A DNA stretch of 64,000 nucleotides, from NCBI GenBank assembly GCA_013176395.1, contig JABMLP010000025.1, positions 434,001-498,000 of the forward strand, in the 5' to 3' direction. The notes beneath the pieces are model-generated. The model searched no databases. It saw nothing but the letters and a program-made list of their open reading frames with translations, and was not told the origin of the DNA. Origin of the DNA: Venturia oleaginea. Lineage: Eukaryota; Ascomycota; Dothideomycetes; Venturiales; Venturiaceae. Positions 22,428 through 34,943 of the stretch are shown here, piece after piece; positions within the stretch are counted from its first letter, which is position 1; each line of letters starts with the position of its first letter. A program made the position numbers and the translations under genes.

Positions 22428-25400
22428 TTAATCACCAAGGTCGCCTTGAGCGAGTTTCGACTCCATAGCTTTGAGCAGAATTGGCGGCACGACCTCGTCA
22501 GTAGCTCGGATAGTGAGTCGATACATCTAGGCCATATGTTAGCACAGTTCTCAGTAGTGATAATCGATTACTCACGTTTGTATCATAATTCGGCTCCAGC
22601 CTCAACAGACACCCAAAATTACCTCCCTCTCCAGTTTTCAGCACACTAGCACCACAAATGTTTCTCGAATTAGGGTCAACGCCATCAAGGACACTCCAAT
22701 TGAAACCTTCAATGGTCTTGCGCGTGAATGCCTTGTTCACGCTCCGTGATCCGTTAACCATGCCAAACACACTCTGGGCTTCTCGGGTACCGCCACCAAT
22801 CTGCTTCCACCTTTTGAAGAAATCTTCTGCTTCCAATTCAGCAGGTGCCATGTACTTTGTCAAAACAATCGGCAGCTGAAGGGTCAATGCTTGCAAAGCA
22901 CCAGCGAGATAGGAGATGCGGATTGTCGGCGGATCCAGGAACACACTCTTCGCTTCGAAGCCTATCGTTTGCTGTGTTTGGTCCTCAGGTGGAATCGTCG
23001 CATCCGGCAGACTCTTTATATCAGTCTTCAGTGCCTCTGAAGATTTGTTGTCGAGTGTAGTCGTGAAGGACCCAATAGGTGAAGAGGATTTATTCTTGAA
23101 GTAGATTTTCAGGTAACCGACCTGACCACGGTACTCTGAACGCAGACCAACTTGAATTTGTGCGTCTTCATACAAAAGACCGCCATCTTGAGTAACAAGT
23201 GAATAATAGCCTCGCTCCCAGTCTGCACTGAGGTGTTCTGCACTAGCAAAGTTCGGCGATTTGGTTGCTGCTCCATTGGTCATGTCCAGGCCTGCCAATA
23301 AATCGTGGTTACCATTGGACGATCCATTCGTACCAGTAGGAAGAGGAGGTGGAGTTTCCTTATTATTTTGCACCGGGGAAGCATTGGTGAACGTCCGTCT
23401 CAAGCCTGTCGACTGCATCATGCTTACTTCCTTCTGGTCAGCATTAGCGTCCTTTCCGCCGATGGCCCACGTCCGTCTGTCACTCGTTGTGGCATGCTTT
23501 GAGTGCAGGCGAGATAGCAGTGGCGATGCGCGTTCGGGAAATGGTGGCATCTCATCGCAAATTTGTTGCAGGAGAGTCTGATCCGTCATGTTCGCCAAGT
23601 TGAGGTATTCGCACGCTCTCTGTTGTAATTCGGGATCCATGCTGTGACTGTAGGCCCGGAAGGTCTGCAAAAGTTGTGGCTTGATCTCTGGGAGCAAATT
23701 TACAAACTTGAAGAAGCATGACAAGATCATGGCCTGTGTGCTGAAGGAGCAATTCTGCATTTTAGCATGCAAGCTCATGAACTGCTCGATAGGACTGCAG
23801 CCAGGATTATCCGTGATGTGGTAGCAGCACTCGCCGAGAATGTAGGCGGCGATTTTGACCAGTGTTTCATGACAATGGTCCTTCTTCATGTAATCAAAGA
23901 TCGTGTGAGCTGCGTATGGCTGAAGCTCTTCGTTGTTGGTCACAATTTGACAGACACGCTGCCATACCTCGTCACTAACGTGATCTCCAGCCATAGCAAT
24001 GAGCTTGAGCGAGATGTCGACGTACCACTGAATGTCAGTGGCGTACTTTTCGGTGAGAATAGCGATTTTCAGAACCATTTCTTCTCGAATGGCGTAGTCA
24101 GCCGTTTGCAAATACTTCAGCAGTTCGGAAACAATTGGCTGGGCGTTCGTCGCATCGCACATGCTGTAGAGAAGATCCAGCCCCTGTCTTCGCACACTGA
24201 TGTCTCTGTCTCGAAGCGAGCCGATGATTATAGCCTGATGCTTTTTGATTGGGTCCAAAGTCTCGGCCCGGGCAGCTAAATGGGTCATGGCTTCGAGACC
24301 AAGATACCGCACGTTCGTTTCTCGAGATTGAATGAACTTGCCCAGTCGTGAAGAAATCTGTACCATGAGTTCTCTCTCGGTATCCAGATGAATGACCAGG
24401 TTGATAGCTTCGAACAGAACAGCATTTTGCGCATTATTCTGTTGCACATTCTTTGGCATTTCCATCGCGGATTCCAAGATTCGCTGCAAAGATTCTCGAA
24501 TGAGATTCTGAATATGGCTGTCCTCTGTGTTGAAGTTAGTAAAAGCATGTAGGATTTGGCGATCCTTTCTTACCAGATGGAGGGTAATACTGAAGTAACT
24601 TGAGCAATTTCACCTGTATCCACGGACACGGGACTTTGTAGTAGAGGTAATCGACAGAACATTCACCGTCCACAGCGATGGCTTTCAGTCGCCGCGCAGC
24701 CTTGACGTAACTAGCCTTGTAGCGATCGGGATTGTCCTGAACCAATGCGATTACCAGCGACGTAACGGACAATGCTACACCTAGATCAGGGTCGTCCATG
24801 AGTGATATTATCCGCTCGGCCCATTCGAGCTGAACAATGCTTGGGTATTTTCGATAGAGTCGCAGCATGGTAAGCGCAGCCTTCTTTTTCACAAACGATT
24901 TCGACGTCCTCGGGACATATTAGCGAAGAGAACCGATCAGGGTTTCATGAGATCTTACGGCGAAATCAGGAGACGATGAACGTCGCCACTCAATGCCTCT
25001 CCCATTTCCTTCCCACCAACATTCGCGATTGCGTGGAGAGCAAGGCAATTGTTGAGCTCGTTGTGGTTCTCCAGGTCTTTTCGAATACTGTTGATCACCA
25101 AGTGTACCAGCTCGTGCTCCTCGTGGAGAAACAATGTGACAGCCAAATATCCAATCTGCTTTTCAGAATATTTCGTCCCAGAGATGAGGTTCACGGCTTC
25201 GAGATGGCCAAAGTCGACATTCCATCCCAAAATATAAATGTAAAGCAGTTTGCAGACATACTTCTTCCTGTCATAGCCGCCCAGTTTGCCATCCCTGAAT
25301 TTCTGCCGTATATTTGCCAATTCCTTGTTGATGCGCTTCTCTTCCAGTTCCCTAGCTCGCGCATTTCTCAGATCTGCAATGAATGTAACCAAGCCTCGCA

Positions 25401-25485
25401 TGGGAGCCGTGTTGCCGGGACTGCTGCGACTGAACAGACCACCGGTACTGCCGCCAGTGGCCAGGCTCACGGGGTCCTTGGGCAT
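22428..25485 (-). CDS. AP-2 complex subunit alpha (alpha-adaptin)
   Basis: Large subunit of the AP-2 clathrin adaptor for endocytosis at the plasma membrane. Exons on the minus strand: 24959-25485, 24574-24908, 22576-24524 and 22428-22526, giving about 969 aa. The trunk shows GLVTFIADLRNARARELEEK, NIRQKFRDGKLGGYDRKKY, HEEHELVHLVINSIRKDL and LQYYPPSEDSHIQNL across intron 2. A linker rich in N, S and P (about residues 620-690) leads to the ear domain. The last exon restores MYRLTIRATDEVVPPILLKA and ends DLGD. The first ATG in frame, 25485, adds a 33-residue extension before MRGLVTFIADL; the Met at that motif could be the true start. Confidence 0.93.
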
Positions 25486-26083
25486 TGTGAAGGTTCGCAG
25501 ACGGTCGCGCGCCGCCAAAGTAAGGGGATCAAATCATTCGTAGCATGCAACAGGCTGGGGTCGCCCTCAAAAGGTAATGGTGATCCAAATTGATTGCGGA
25601 GGTCTCGACGGGAAATCTGGGAGAGGATAGGAGGTATATGCGCGGTAGCTTTGAGGCAGGAACTTTCTGGCCGAGGTCAGTTCAAAAGCTCTATGCAAGG
25701 TCCTGTGAGCTCTTGATGTTTGGAAGATGTGTGGAAGCTGTGTGGAAGCTGTGCGGATAGATGTACAGTGGTGATGGTGAGTTGGCGACAAGGTATTGTC
25801 TCTTCATGTCCTACTTTCTCACGCGAGTTTTTCTGAATTGCAGAGGATTCCGATGAGTGTAAAAGTGGCAGAGTTGACTTACTTATTTGATCACAGCAGT
25901 CGGAAGCAATTGCCAGCGTCCTTGTTGTTGGTGGAGGTGGTGGAGAGTAAATACAAGGATGCAACGCCGTGACTTGCTCTTTAGTGGACTCGACTCAATT
26001 GGGCAACACTCTGGCCTGCATATCGAAATCGCTGGCCGATATCTCCATCTCGAAATCGCTGTCCGTAACCAACCACAATCACA
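25486..26083. promoter_or_regulatory. Shared upstream region of AP-2 alpha and the 26 kb gene
   Basis: About 600 bp between divergent genes. A repeated GTGTGGAAGCTGTG motif occurs at 25728-25757. No TATA box stands out. Both promoters are expected here. Confidence 0.45.
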
Positions 26084-27158
26084 ATGCGCCCAATTACACG
26101 ATTACGGCCCTCAATCGAGGCCCTCCTCCCAGCAAATCTGCCTTCTCATCGATTGCCCTACGTTTGTCGAAGTTGCCGCACCGTCGCCCCTCGTCGCCAT
26201 GCATCCATTGTGAGCTGGACAGGCGGAAAGAAGACTGGGGACCGGAAATCCAAATCCAAACATGTTGAAAACAACGACGATTTCATCCCGGCGACCACTT
26301 GGGAAGGATTGGAGTGGATCGGGTCACCACAGTGGGAGAAGAAAAGGAATGTCGTGCAAGGACACAAGTTCGAAAGGTACATACTGCAGACGCGGCGCGA
26401 CTTTACTCTATTGGCGAGGCTAATTCACATAAAGATATGGAGGCAACAAAAGAGTCACCGATCGAGAAGAGATCAAACTCTGCGTCAAGAAGGCTCTCAT
26501 CACCGTCGTGAAAGCCAGAAACCGGGAACTCCACAAATTTCAGGATCCCACCCTAGATCAGCCAACAATTGACAACATCAGACATCTGGAAGGATCGTGG
26601 GCTTCTGGTTGGAAAGTGGGTGATCAGAAGATGGTCTGGAAAATGGACCTTAGAAACGTGAAATTTCGCTTCGCTGTAAGTGCCCTATTGCTTTAACAAG
26701 CCATAGTTCTAGCCTTTCGAGAGCTTGATTCGACATCAAGTCGAGCTCGAGAAGAGTTTTGGCAATTTCGAGAGAGATGTCAGATTCTATTAGCCTCGAT
26801 TGAAACACGGTCAGGAGATTTGAGCACAGTGTTAACATACGACCAGGCTGTGAAGGAACTTGCTGCAGTCTCTGGCATTCACCTCACCGATCCTGCCATC
26901 ATGCGCGTAAGCAATGCATACGATTTGTTGAAAGAGGCAGCAGTACTGCCCAAACAGAAGAAACTGATCATTAGGGAGGGAGAGGAACTAGTCATCGCAA
27001 GCACAAAGAAGGCAGTGAAGAGCAAGCTTGATCTATCTCTGCTTGACCTGCCGAATGTGAAAGTCAGTTCGAGAAGGATAAGGAAGGAAGATCGAGAAAA
27101 GGCGATAGGCAGGTGGAAGGTGACCGGTGAGGAGCTGCGAGCTAGAGGGTTACTATAA
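26084..27158 (+). CDS. Mitochondria-targeted conserved protein, unidentified
   Basis: Not recognised with confidence; it resembles a matrix or mitoribosome-associated factor. Exon 1 is 26084-26376 and starts with an Arg-rich, acid-free leader (MRPITRLRPSIEALLPANLP) typical of mitochondrial import. Exon 2 is 26435-26675 (RYGGNKRVTDREEIKLCVKK to WKMDLRNVKFRFA). The last exon, from about 26712 to 27158, gives AREEFWQFRERCQILLASIE, VLTYDQAVKELAAVSGI and SRRIRKEDREKAIGRWKV. The exon 2/3 join is unclear: the strong GTAAGT donor at 26676 puts exon 3 out of frame, while a weaker GTGCCC donor 4 nt later keeps it. Confidence 0.55.
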
Positions 27159-28888
27159 TGGCTCTTTGCCTACACCTGCGCAAAAATCCCGTGTATGCGT
27201 GTATGTTACACTGCCGGACACAGAGGCTGATTTCCAACCTTCTCTATCAATCTAGCTCATATTTACCAGACCGACGCGGAGCCCACGCAAATCCTGGCCG
27301 CTCAATTATTCGCCATCGGTTTTGACCCGTATAATGTCTATCTTTAGACCCTCTAGAATCTTCCAACGCATAAACGATCAATTTCATCTCACTTGCACTT
27401 TTAGCTTGTTGCTGCCTAGCGTCATGGATTGGCGGAGCCATCAACTTGTCGATGGCTTTCTGTGTTACAGATACGCCCCTTTTCGATTCAAGTTTGCCAG
27501 CACTGCATTACCACTTTATATCTTTCCTTCACAGGTAGCGTTCAATTAATCCACAGGCCAGAAACACGGTGTGTTTAATTGCATTAAACAGTACAACAGA
27601 CGCTTGCACCTTGGAGGCCTACGACATAGAATCTTAAATAAAGTCTTCTGAAGCGTTGTCATGTACTTGGGGCCCCGAGTTCCCAAATGCTCCAGGCCGA
27701 AGGATGTATTATCGATGCTATCGATGGCGGTACTATCCGTCTTGACCCTGTTTTTAAGAAGGTCGGAAGCATCCAAGACTCACTAGACTTCTCCAAAGAG
27801 TCGGAGTACACGGCCCAAGTCCAGAAGGAGTATACAATCATTAGTGAATCGATTTCTCTCATAAAACACCACCACAGCACCAAAATCTTAGGCATCCCCG
27901 TTATCGTCGCCCCATTCCATCTCTTCTATCCCATCTACTTCCTCCTTCACCCCTTCATCAAACATTCATTCCCTCTGATCCCACCGCGTTTCGGAAAATG
28001 TACAATTCTTTCCAGCCGACTGGCTCTTTCAGGACATAGGCAGAACTCACCAAGAACTGGGATTGGTGTTTTCCCTCGTCCTGCCCTTGGAATCATATAT
28101 TCATTACTGCTGATTCTAGAGTCGCGCAGTCTCTCCACCATCGTCGAATAATTTTGTCAAAGGCTGCAATCATTCGCTTTTTAATTTCTTTGGCTCGTCT
28201 GGTCCGCCGGCCCAAAAATCTGTCCCGGTGTGAAAGTCTCGCGGGTGGAGTTTGGGGCTGTACTCATTACTATGGTCACTTTACATATTGTTAGGTCGGC
28301 TATTTCGGGGGATAGGGTGAGGGAGATCTTGGGGTGGGGTCTATTTTGAGTATAAGGGATGGTGGGGATGTTGCGTTGAGGTTGGAGGAGGTGTGATGGT
28401 GATATGTTGAGCTTGTGGAGGAGATCGGAAAGTGGGATGAGCGAGATATCTTATATGAGGCTGATTTCGGTATTGAAGATGACATATGAAGAGAAGGGTG
28501 ATCGTGATCTGATCAATTTTGGCAAAACGATTTTCTTTGGGTATCAAAACTCTCTCCTCGGTTCTCGAGGAGTTGAGTTGAGTTGAGTAAGTGAAGTCTT
28601 GGTAATGATGACGCATAGTAGTAATATTGGTGAAATTTATGTCTGTTGTCATTCGAATTACTAACTTATAGGTAATAACACCGTTTTTTATTTTCTAGTG
28701 GCAGAAGGATCGCGAGAAAGAAGTGTGACAAAGAATTGGGCTTGCTTACTTCAATATCGTTCATGTGTGACCTAGAAACCCACTTGTTTATGCCCTCTCG
28801 CCTCTCTCGTCGGATAGAGTAGTCTTCAGAACAGAGAAGGGAGTACTCACTTCATGCAATCATCCATCAACATTGTCCGTACCCTCCA
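27159..28888. other. Long gene-poor intergenic region
   Basis: About 1.7 kb with no recognisable gene on either strand. Open frames are short, overlap in several frames and have no motif. Confidence 0.45.
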
Positions 28889-31240
28889 TTATCGAAAATT
28901 AGCTCCCTTGCTCGGAGGAACAACTTCATCAGGATATCCAACAACCAACCTTGATCCAATAGCACCATATTGCACTGACATCGGACCAATAGCTCTCAAA
29001 AGTGCCTGCATCTCAGCGTTCGAATTTGCTCCCTCAAGTCTTGGTGCTCCAAAAGCCTTTGCAGTCTCCAATGGACTCAAGGATACGCTTCTGCCGAGTT
29101 GCCACCATCCATAGAGGGTTGGCAGGATGGAGAGAACGGATGTGAAGGTGAAGAGCAAGGCTAGACCTAGGTAGAGAAATTTCGATTGATAGATCAGGAC
29201 ATTTTGTCGCTGGATTCCGTTGACGAGGGTTTGTAACTGATAGCAAGGTTAATTCTCTTTCCATCGCTAAATGAAAATAGACATAGCGCTAGGTGGTAGT
29301 CCATGATCGGATGGACCATAGCTCGACTGGCTGGTCGATAAGGTAGCGAGTTCTAGACTTACTGTGGCAGGGTTTTTTGGATCAGCTGCATTGAGAGCTA
29401 AACGGAATGCCAATTCCCTGGTAGCGGCTAGCATATCGATTGTCGGATCTGCCCAGGTGACAGTGCAATTTGGATCGCCCAATGCGCCGGCTGAAGAACT
29501 CATATAATCAAGTTGTGAGACACCCTTTGGAAACAATTGCAGACCGTATATACCGTCCCTATACTATGTGTCAGCTGATCCTGTACTGGTTTCCGCCTTA
29601 ATGACGAACGATATTAGTTGTCGAAAAGCGGCTCCCTAGCACAGCTCAGCGGGTCCAAAGTCAACATTGACTGGCATCTGATAATTTCAAAGTTGAGATG
29701 ACTCGGGATGTCTCGAAATCGATGCATATTCAAGCTTTGATTTTTTGGAAGGGTACTAGATCAGTGTCACATACCTATTCGTCGTCACCGAGGAATTAAA
29801 TTTTGAATCTAGGTAGAGCGCCATACCACCATGTGTGGAATTTCTTGCCCCCGATCTGAACTCAGTTGCTGTCTGAATCAAGGAGTGCACTTTGTCGGAC
29901 GTGTAGTTGAAAGCGGGATCTAGCGAAATTGTATCGTTGTCGAGCACGATGTGCTGTTGCAGAAGGGCGGGAAGGAGTGTGCAAGTTCTTCGTTGCACAT
30001 TTCCTACACATCCTTTTTGCTCTTTCCAGGAAGCGGTATAGTTGAGCTGGGTTGAATTATTCTTGTAGTCTTCATAGAGAACAAACTGGGTAGCAAACAG
30101 GTTTGGGCCAAGGAGATTGCCGCTTCCGTTGCGATTAGCTTGAGCGCTGAGAGCTTCGTACGAGAGGTCAAAAGGCAGAGCTGATGAATTGCAGTTGATG
30201 GCATATCCTGCCACTTGAATGGTACCTGAACAGCGACCTGCACAGCCACTGTTTGTGACATTCTGGGGAATATTCTTGTTGAAGCCAAAGACGACAGAAG
30301 TGAAGTCTGCCGTAAGAATGCTTGCTGAGCTAGAGCGAGAGGTGATCATGCCAGTATAGCCGTACGGGACCTCCTGAGCCATTGAAATCTTCAGTGAAAT
30401 AGGCGATGAGTGGGTGGCTGAAGTTACTGATGATGCTCTTTGTAGTAGAGGCCCGTTGATAGGGGTAAGAGACACCGCGATACAAGCCAGCGCTGCCAGG
30501 TTGAAGGCCCGACCAGATGACAGTGCTGCGAAGAAGTAACTCCCTGAAGCCCAGATATTGTGCAGATCTTCCAATTTCGTTCCTGGTTTGATAAGCTTCA
30601 ACCACCACGTCAAGGTCACGCCTTCGCTGAGGGCGTATCTCATCAGAAGATTGGCAATTACGGCAGAAATAGCGAGGAGAACAGCAGGTGAGATCTTCCA
30701 ATTCGCGATCTGTCCATGTGATCGAGCAACTACTACAATCATTACCACCGCAGCAGCGATAGCAAAAAACAAAGAGAAGATGGCGATGATTGGAAGCCGT
30801 GGCCAAAATCCTGGCCTCCATGGCGAAGGCGATGATGAAGGATAGCCTTTAGTTCCATTGTATTGAGAAGAATTATCTGCGGGTACTGCTTCGAATATTT
30901 CGTAGCCTGGTGTTTTGTATTCAGTCCGAGACTGACCGGACGTGAGTGTGTGGCCATTGATTCTGTTGGCTTCCTATCGTATCACTGTTAGCACTGGTAT
31001 CAATACATTGTGTATCGATGTTGTGTGATTCCTAGCAACCATGTTTTCCTGATTGTTTTCAGATTACAACTCTTGACTTGACACTCCGGGTGGAAGCCTT
31101 CAGCATAGCAAATATCCTCGAATCTTGGGTCTAACTTACCCAAATTGGCATCACCGTTGGCACAGTCGAATAGCTTGCCATGATCTTGGGGAGATGGTGT
31201 TTCTCCGGAGGAAGTCAAAGAGATGTGCGGCTGAGAGGGC
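28889..31240 (-). CDS. DUF3176-family membrane protein
   Basis: Fungal membrane protein family of unknown function. Secure exons: 29775-30973, 29363-29558 and 28889-29236 (introns 29559-29774 and 29237-29362). An N-terminal polar part (YKTPGYEIFEAVPADNSS) is followed by membrane segments (IIAIFSLFFAIAAAVVMIVV; PAVLLAISAVIANLLMRYAL; SGRAFNLAALACIAVSLTPI). A large external loop with many N-x-S/T sites and paired cysteines (SGCAGRCSG) comes next. A last membrane span leads to the family ending TLYGWWQLGRSVSLSPLETA followed by KAFGAP. The 5' end is not resolved: a probable first exon near 31140-31240 (QPHISLTSSGETPSPQD) joins out of phase in the models tried. Confidence 0.75.
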
Positions 31241-32446
31241 AACTCCCTGGTTACATATACATTCCGTCTCCAACCAAGCCACGAAAATAGCTTTGTTCAT
31301 GCATATGTAGCATGTCCTACCTAGGCAATCTGATGACCAATGAAATACACGTTTTGAACGCCTTGATCAGGGGCCTGCAGTGCCATTTCATCTAGGGCGA
31401 CACGGCTCACAGCATAGCCTCTCAACTCCTGTCCGGAAGAGACTGTTAGCGCTTCTAGATATCCAAGGCTCTTTCCATCACCGCCGTCTGTGGAGATGGA
31501 AGTCAAGGCGTTATATAGAGGTGATCCAATGGTTGACAAGGACATTGAGCTGACGGAGGAGGGGAGGATTGAAACGGGCAAATCTAAACGCCACGGTCTA
31601 TGTATAGAATGATACAATACACACATTGGGCTGAAACTGATGAAACTGATATTATGTCTCTCTCTTCCATATATACCAATGTCTCTAGATTCTCCAAACT
31701 TTCTGTTTTAATTACTGGTGAGTCAGAATTCTTTGAGTGATTATAAGTCACGTGGTATCAATAATCCGAGACTTCTTCGGATAAGTCAACCCCCGTCCCC
31801 CCAATTTCCTTTCCAGCAACCATCTCTCACCTTTATCGTTATTGAATTTCTGCACGGCGAGGCTGTACAACTTCAACGCGGCGCTCATGACTTCCCTTAC
31901 TCCTTGAACAGGGCACATTGCATCGAATTATAGCTTTAAAGACCCAAATAGGTCGACCATCGACTACATGCTAAGGTAGAATCTCCTTGACGTGTCTAGA
32001 ACCTGCCATTATCGTTCCGTCGATGATATATCGCTTGCGGGACTGTACAGCAAGGTATTCAGACCTGTACGTGACCCAGGAGGAACCTTTCCGCATCTTC
32101 CGCAACCACGGCGTACTCTCAAAAACCTAGAAATCACCCTATACCAGCAAGGATTTCGTCTTCTGCGTATTCGTCTATTGGGATCAACATCTACCATCAA
32201 ACTGGAAGCTAACACGTTGGACGCATGAACGGTATAACCTCGAGAATCTGAGAGAAGTGATTTTGTTGCAACAGAAATCGTTCGTCCGTTTGAGGACACT
32301 GAGAACAGACAAGTGGCTTGATGGCTCAGCACAGCCGACCCTCACAAACCACAAGGCTAACCACCCTACATTATTCTTCCTTCTCACCATCAACATCATG
32401 AATCGAACATCGCCAGAATTGATAACGTGCTGTTCAAATTGGCTAT
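31241..32446. other. Intergenic, no firm gene
   Basis: A minus-strand frame at 31321-31626 is open for 101 codons but has no motif and could be 5' sequence of the DUF3176 gene. The rest shows nothing. Confidence 0.35.
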
Positions 32447-33317
32447 TCACATACACCGCCTCGTCTTCGGATCATGATTATAATCAAATGCCTCAATCAA
32501 CGCCCTCAAATGCACCACCGCCCCCAACACAGCGCAAAGATGCATGATCTGATGCGAATGTCCCCAAAGATCAAACATCCCAGGTCTCCAACGCTCCGGT
32601 ATCCTAACCGCATATATCAAGGCGCCTGTGACGTAACAATAGGCGCCATACAAGAGGAGTTTCCATCCCATCTGCCCGTCGACTTGTTCCCGGCCCCATT
32701 TTTGGACTGCGTGTGTCATGGGAATACCTCCTAACCAACCTACAGCGATGAGTAGGGTTGCATTTACTTTTCTCCATTTGGGACTGCGGAATTGGGCGTT
32801 TGTGCAGAGGATTGCGCTTGTGGTTACGACGATGGTGATCTGCACGATTTCAGTACACTTTTCTCTCATGAACGAGTTGAAATGGACGTGCGCCTATGGA
32901 GTAAAATTTCCACCAGAAACGCTCGCAATAGAAACCATAAAATGTTGCTGAAAACACCGTTGCGACCATAATTATGAATATTCCGTACAGGTCGAGTAAG
33001 AGCCAGGTGTGATAGACTCTCTGTGAATGACTGCCGAGCGTATGAAAGGTAGCGCTGAGACCGAAACCGACGATAACGGCGGCGAAGAAGACTCCAAACG
33101 CGAGGATATCGCCTTGATCGGCCGTGGGATAACGTGTTGATAGGTCATTATAGGTTTCGTGTGCCCAGAAAAGAAATAAGATGACGCCGAAGAGGTGCGA
33201 GTAGATGTTTCCGGTTTGATTGTGGAGGTAGCCGAGGCTTGAGAGACAGGCATGGTAGGAATTGGAGACTGGGCGGTAGTGAGAGAGTAGAAATTCGTTG
33301 TCGTGTTGGTGATTCAT
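32447..33317 (-). CDS. PAQR/AdipoR-type seven-transmembrane protein (Hly-III family)
   Basis: Related to yeast Izh proteins and adiponectin receptors, membrane proteins linked to lipid and zinc homeostasis. The first part (33317-32850) has HYRPVSNSYHACLSSLGYLH, NQTGNIYSHLFGVILFLFW, SATFHTLGSHSQ and a YGIFIIMVATVFSATFYGFY span. The second (from about 32869 down to 32447) has further spans and the family HxxxH site in GHSHQIMHL. The two parts are in different frames near 32850-32870. The only in-phase intron (GTTCAT...GCAG) would be 34 nt, too short to be normal, so either a non-standard splice or a frameshift is present. Confidence 0.7.
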
Positions 33318-33975
33318 GTGTAGGTAGTAGTGATATCTTGCAGGATGTCGCAGGTGGGGAAGAGGATGAGGTTCCGACGGGAGGCGGCAGTTGAAGGGAT
33401 TGCTCCTTCTCTTTACCTATCCTAGTGCAAATGTTTTGACCTCGCCAAAGGAAATGCCTCGAGACCATAGAAATTTGATATCACTCTCGATTGATGTAGG
33501 TGCATGGTGAGGTCCTAACTTTGAGCAACTTGTTCAATGACAAATGCCATCAAGGTTTCCAGTTTCATCTGTCAGTTGCCTACTTGGGTAAATATCTTGC
33601 CGTCTCGAGTACAGCATCAGACTGTTCATGGCAGCTCAGGGGTAGGAATTTTCTTTTGCAAACTTGCTTGTCACATATGCCATGCGTATTTAGTGTTGCC
33701 TTTTGCGGTCGTCTTTTGTACATTTGCATGATTTCTAGGCTCGACCAGGATAAGGATGAGTCTTTGAGAATTCCAATGTGACCAAATCGACATTCTCGTT
33801 CCTGAACTTGGCTCCAGAGCGGGAAAGTGGACGAGATTCGAACCTTGAGACGCTAACGAGCCGGTATCGGCATTAACTTTATATCCTCCCAATCCTCTTA
33901 GTCCTCACCATCAACGTCCATCATTCCAAGTGCCATTTCATCGGCGCACGCAGCTTCTCTGAATAGGCTCTCAAC
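33318..33975. other. Intergenic, no gene seen
   Basis: Spacer between the divergent PAQR and hydrolase genes. A tRNA-like T-loop at about 33834 was examined and not accepted. Confidence 0.4.
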
Positions 33976-34943
33976 ATGCAAAGTTTCGACACGAACGATA
34001 GCGTCACACTAAAATACATCGACACTGCACCATCGGCATCGACAGACACGCCCACGCAGGAAGTCTTGATACTGGTGCGCATCACATCAATGAATCTTTC
34101 TTGCAGGTGTTGATGTCCTGTCAGATTCATGGCTTCACCGGTTCATCAAAAGTATGGAAGAAGAATATCCCCACACTGCAACAAAAATATCGGATAATCG
34201 CTCCAGATCTTCGTGGTCATGGAGAAAGTGACAGGCCAAAGCATGGGTTCCACGTCAGCCGGCTTGCGATGGATCTGAGGGAGTTGATTCAGCATCTCGG
34301 ACTGCATAACGTGAGAGCACTGGGAGGAAGCCTAGGTTGTTCTATCCTATGGTGCTACGCCGAGCTCTTTACAACTGCAGAATTCTCGCACATGATTTTT
34401 GTTGATCAGTCGCCTCTCCAAAACTCGACTCTTGATGGCTGGGATTCTCGATATTGCAATCGCGGGATGAATTCGGCACCAGCAGTTTCTGCTTTGCAAG
34501 CCACTTTAGCACTGGCTCCTGAAAAGGCGCACAAGGGCACAATTGCGGCATGTCTAGCGTATCGATCGCATCCTTTGACCACTGATGTGGTGGATATTAA
34601 GACACAACGAGAGGATGAAGACTTCTTCCTGGGAGAAGCATTGAAAGGGAACGCGCATTGGTATGGCAAGTTGATGGAGGATCACACAGCATTGGATTGG
34701 AGGGAGAGTATCAAGGCCACTTTTGGACCCGGTAGTGGAAGCAAGACGAAGGTCTTAGTGTTTGCTAGTAGTCGAAGTGGATGCTTCCCACCCGAAGGAC
34801 CTATCCAGGTGGTGGATTTTATCAATGGAGACGCTTCCAACAAGCTGGCCAGAGGCGTTGTCACTGACAAGGGGGGTCATTGGTGCTATTGGGAGAAACC
34901 TGATGAGTTCAATGAGACGGTGCTAGGTTTTCTCTATGGCTAG
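33976..34943 (+). CDS. Alpha/beta hydrolase
   Basis: Hydrolase of the alpha/beta fold; substrate unknown. Exons 33976-34074 and 34125-34943 give 305 aa. The join yields VLILIHGFTGSSKVW, the oxyanion-side HG motif. Then come APDLRGHGESDRP, the nucleophile elbow ALGGSLGCSILW (Ser within GGSLG) and the probable catalytic His in KGGHWCYWEKPDEF. The acid residue is not obvious: the expected strand reads VLVFASSRSGCFP without a clear Asp. No signal peptide, so probably cytosolic. Confidence 0.82.

Noticed and set aside
31321..31626. 101-codon minus-strand frame upstream of the DUF3176 gene
   Set aside because: No motif and no phase-compatible splice to the DUF3176 exons was found.
33815..33860. 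tRNA-like T-loop (GGTTCGAATC on the minus strand)
   Set aside because: The flanking bases do not form a 5-bp T-stem, and no acceptor stem or D-arm is found at the right distance.
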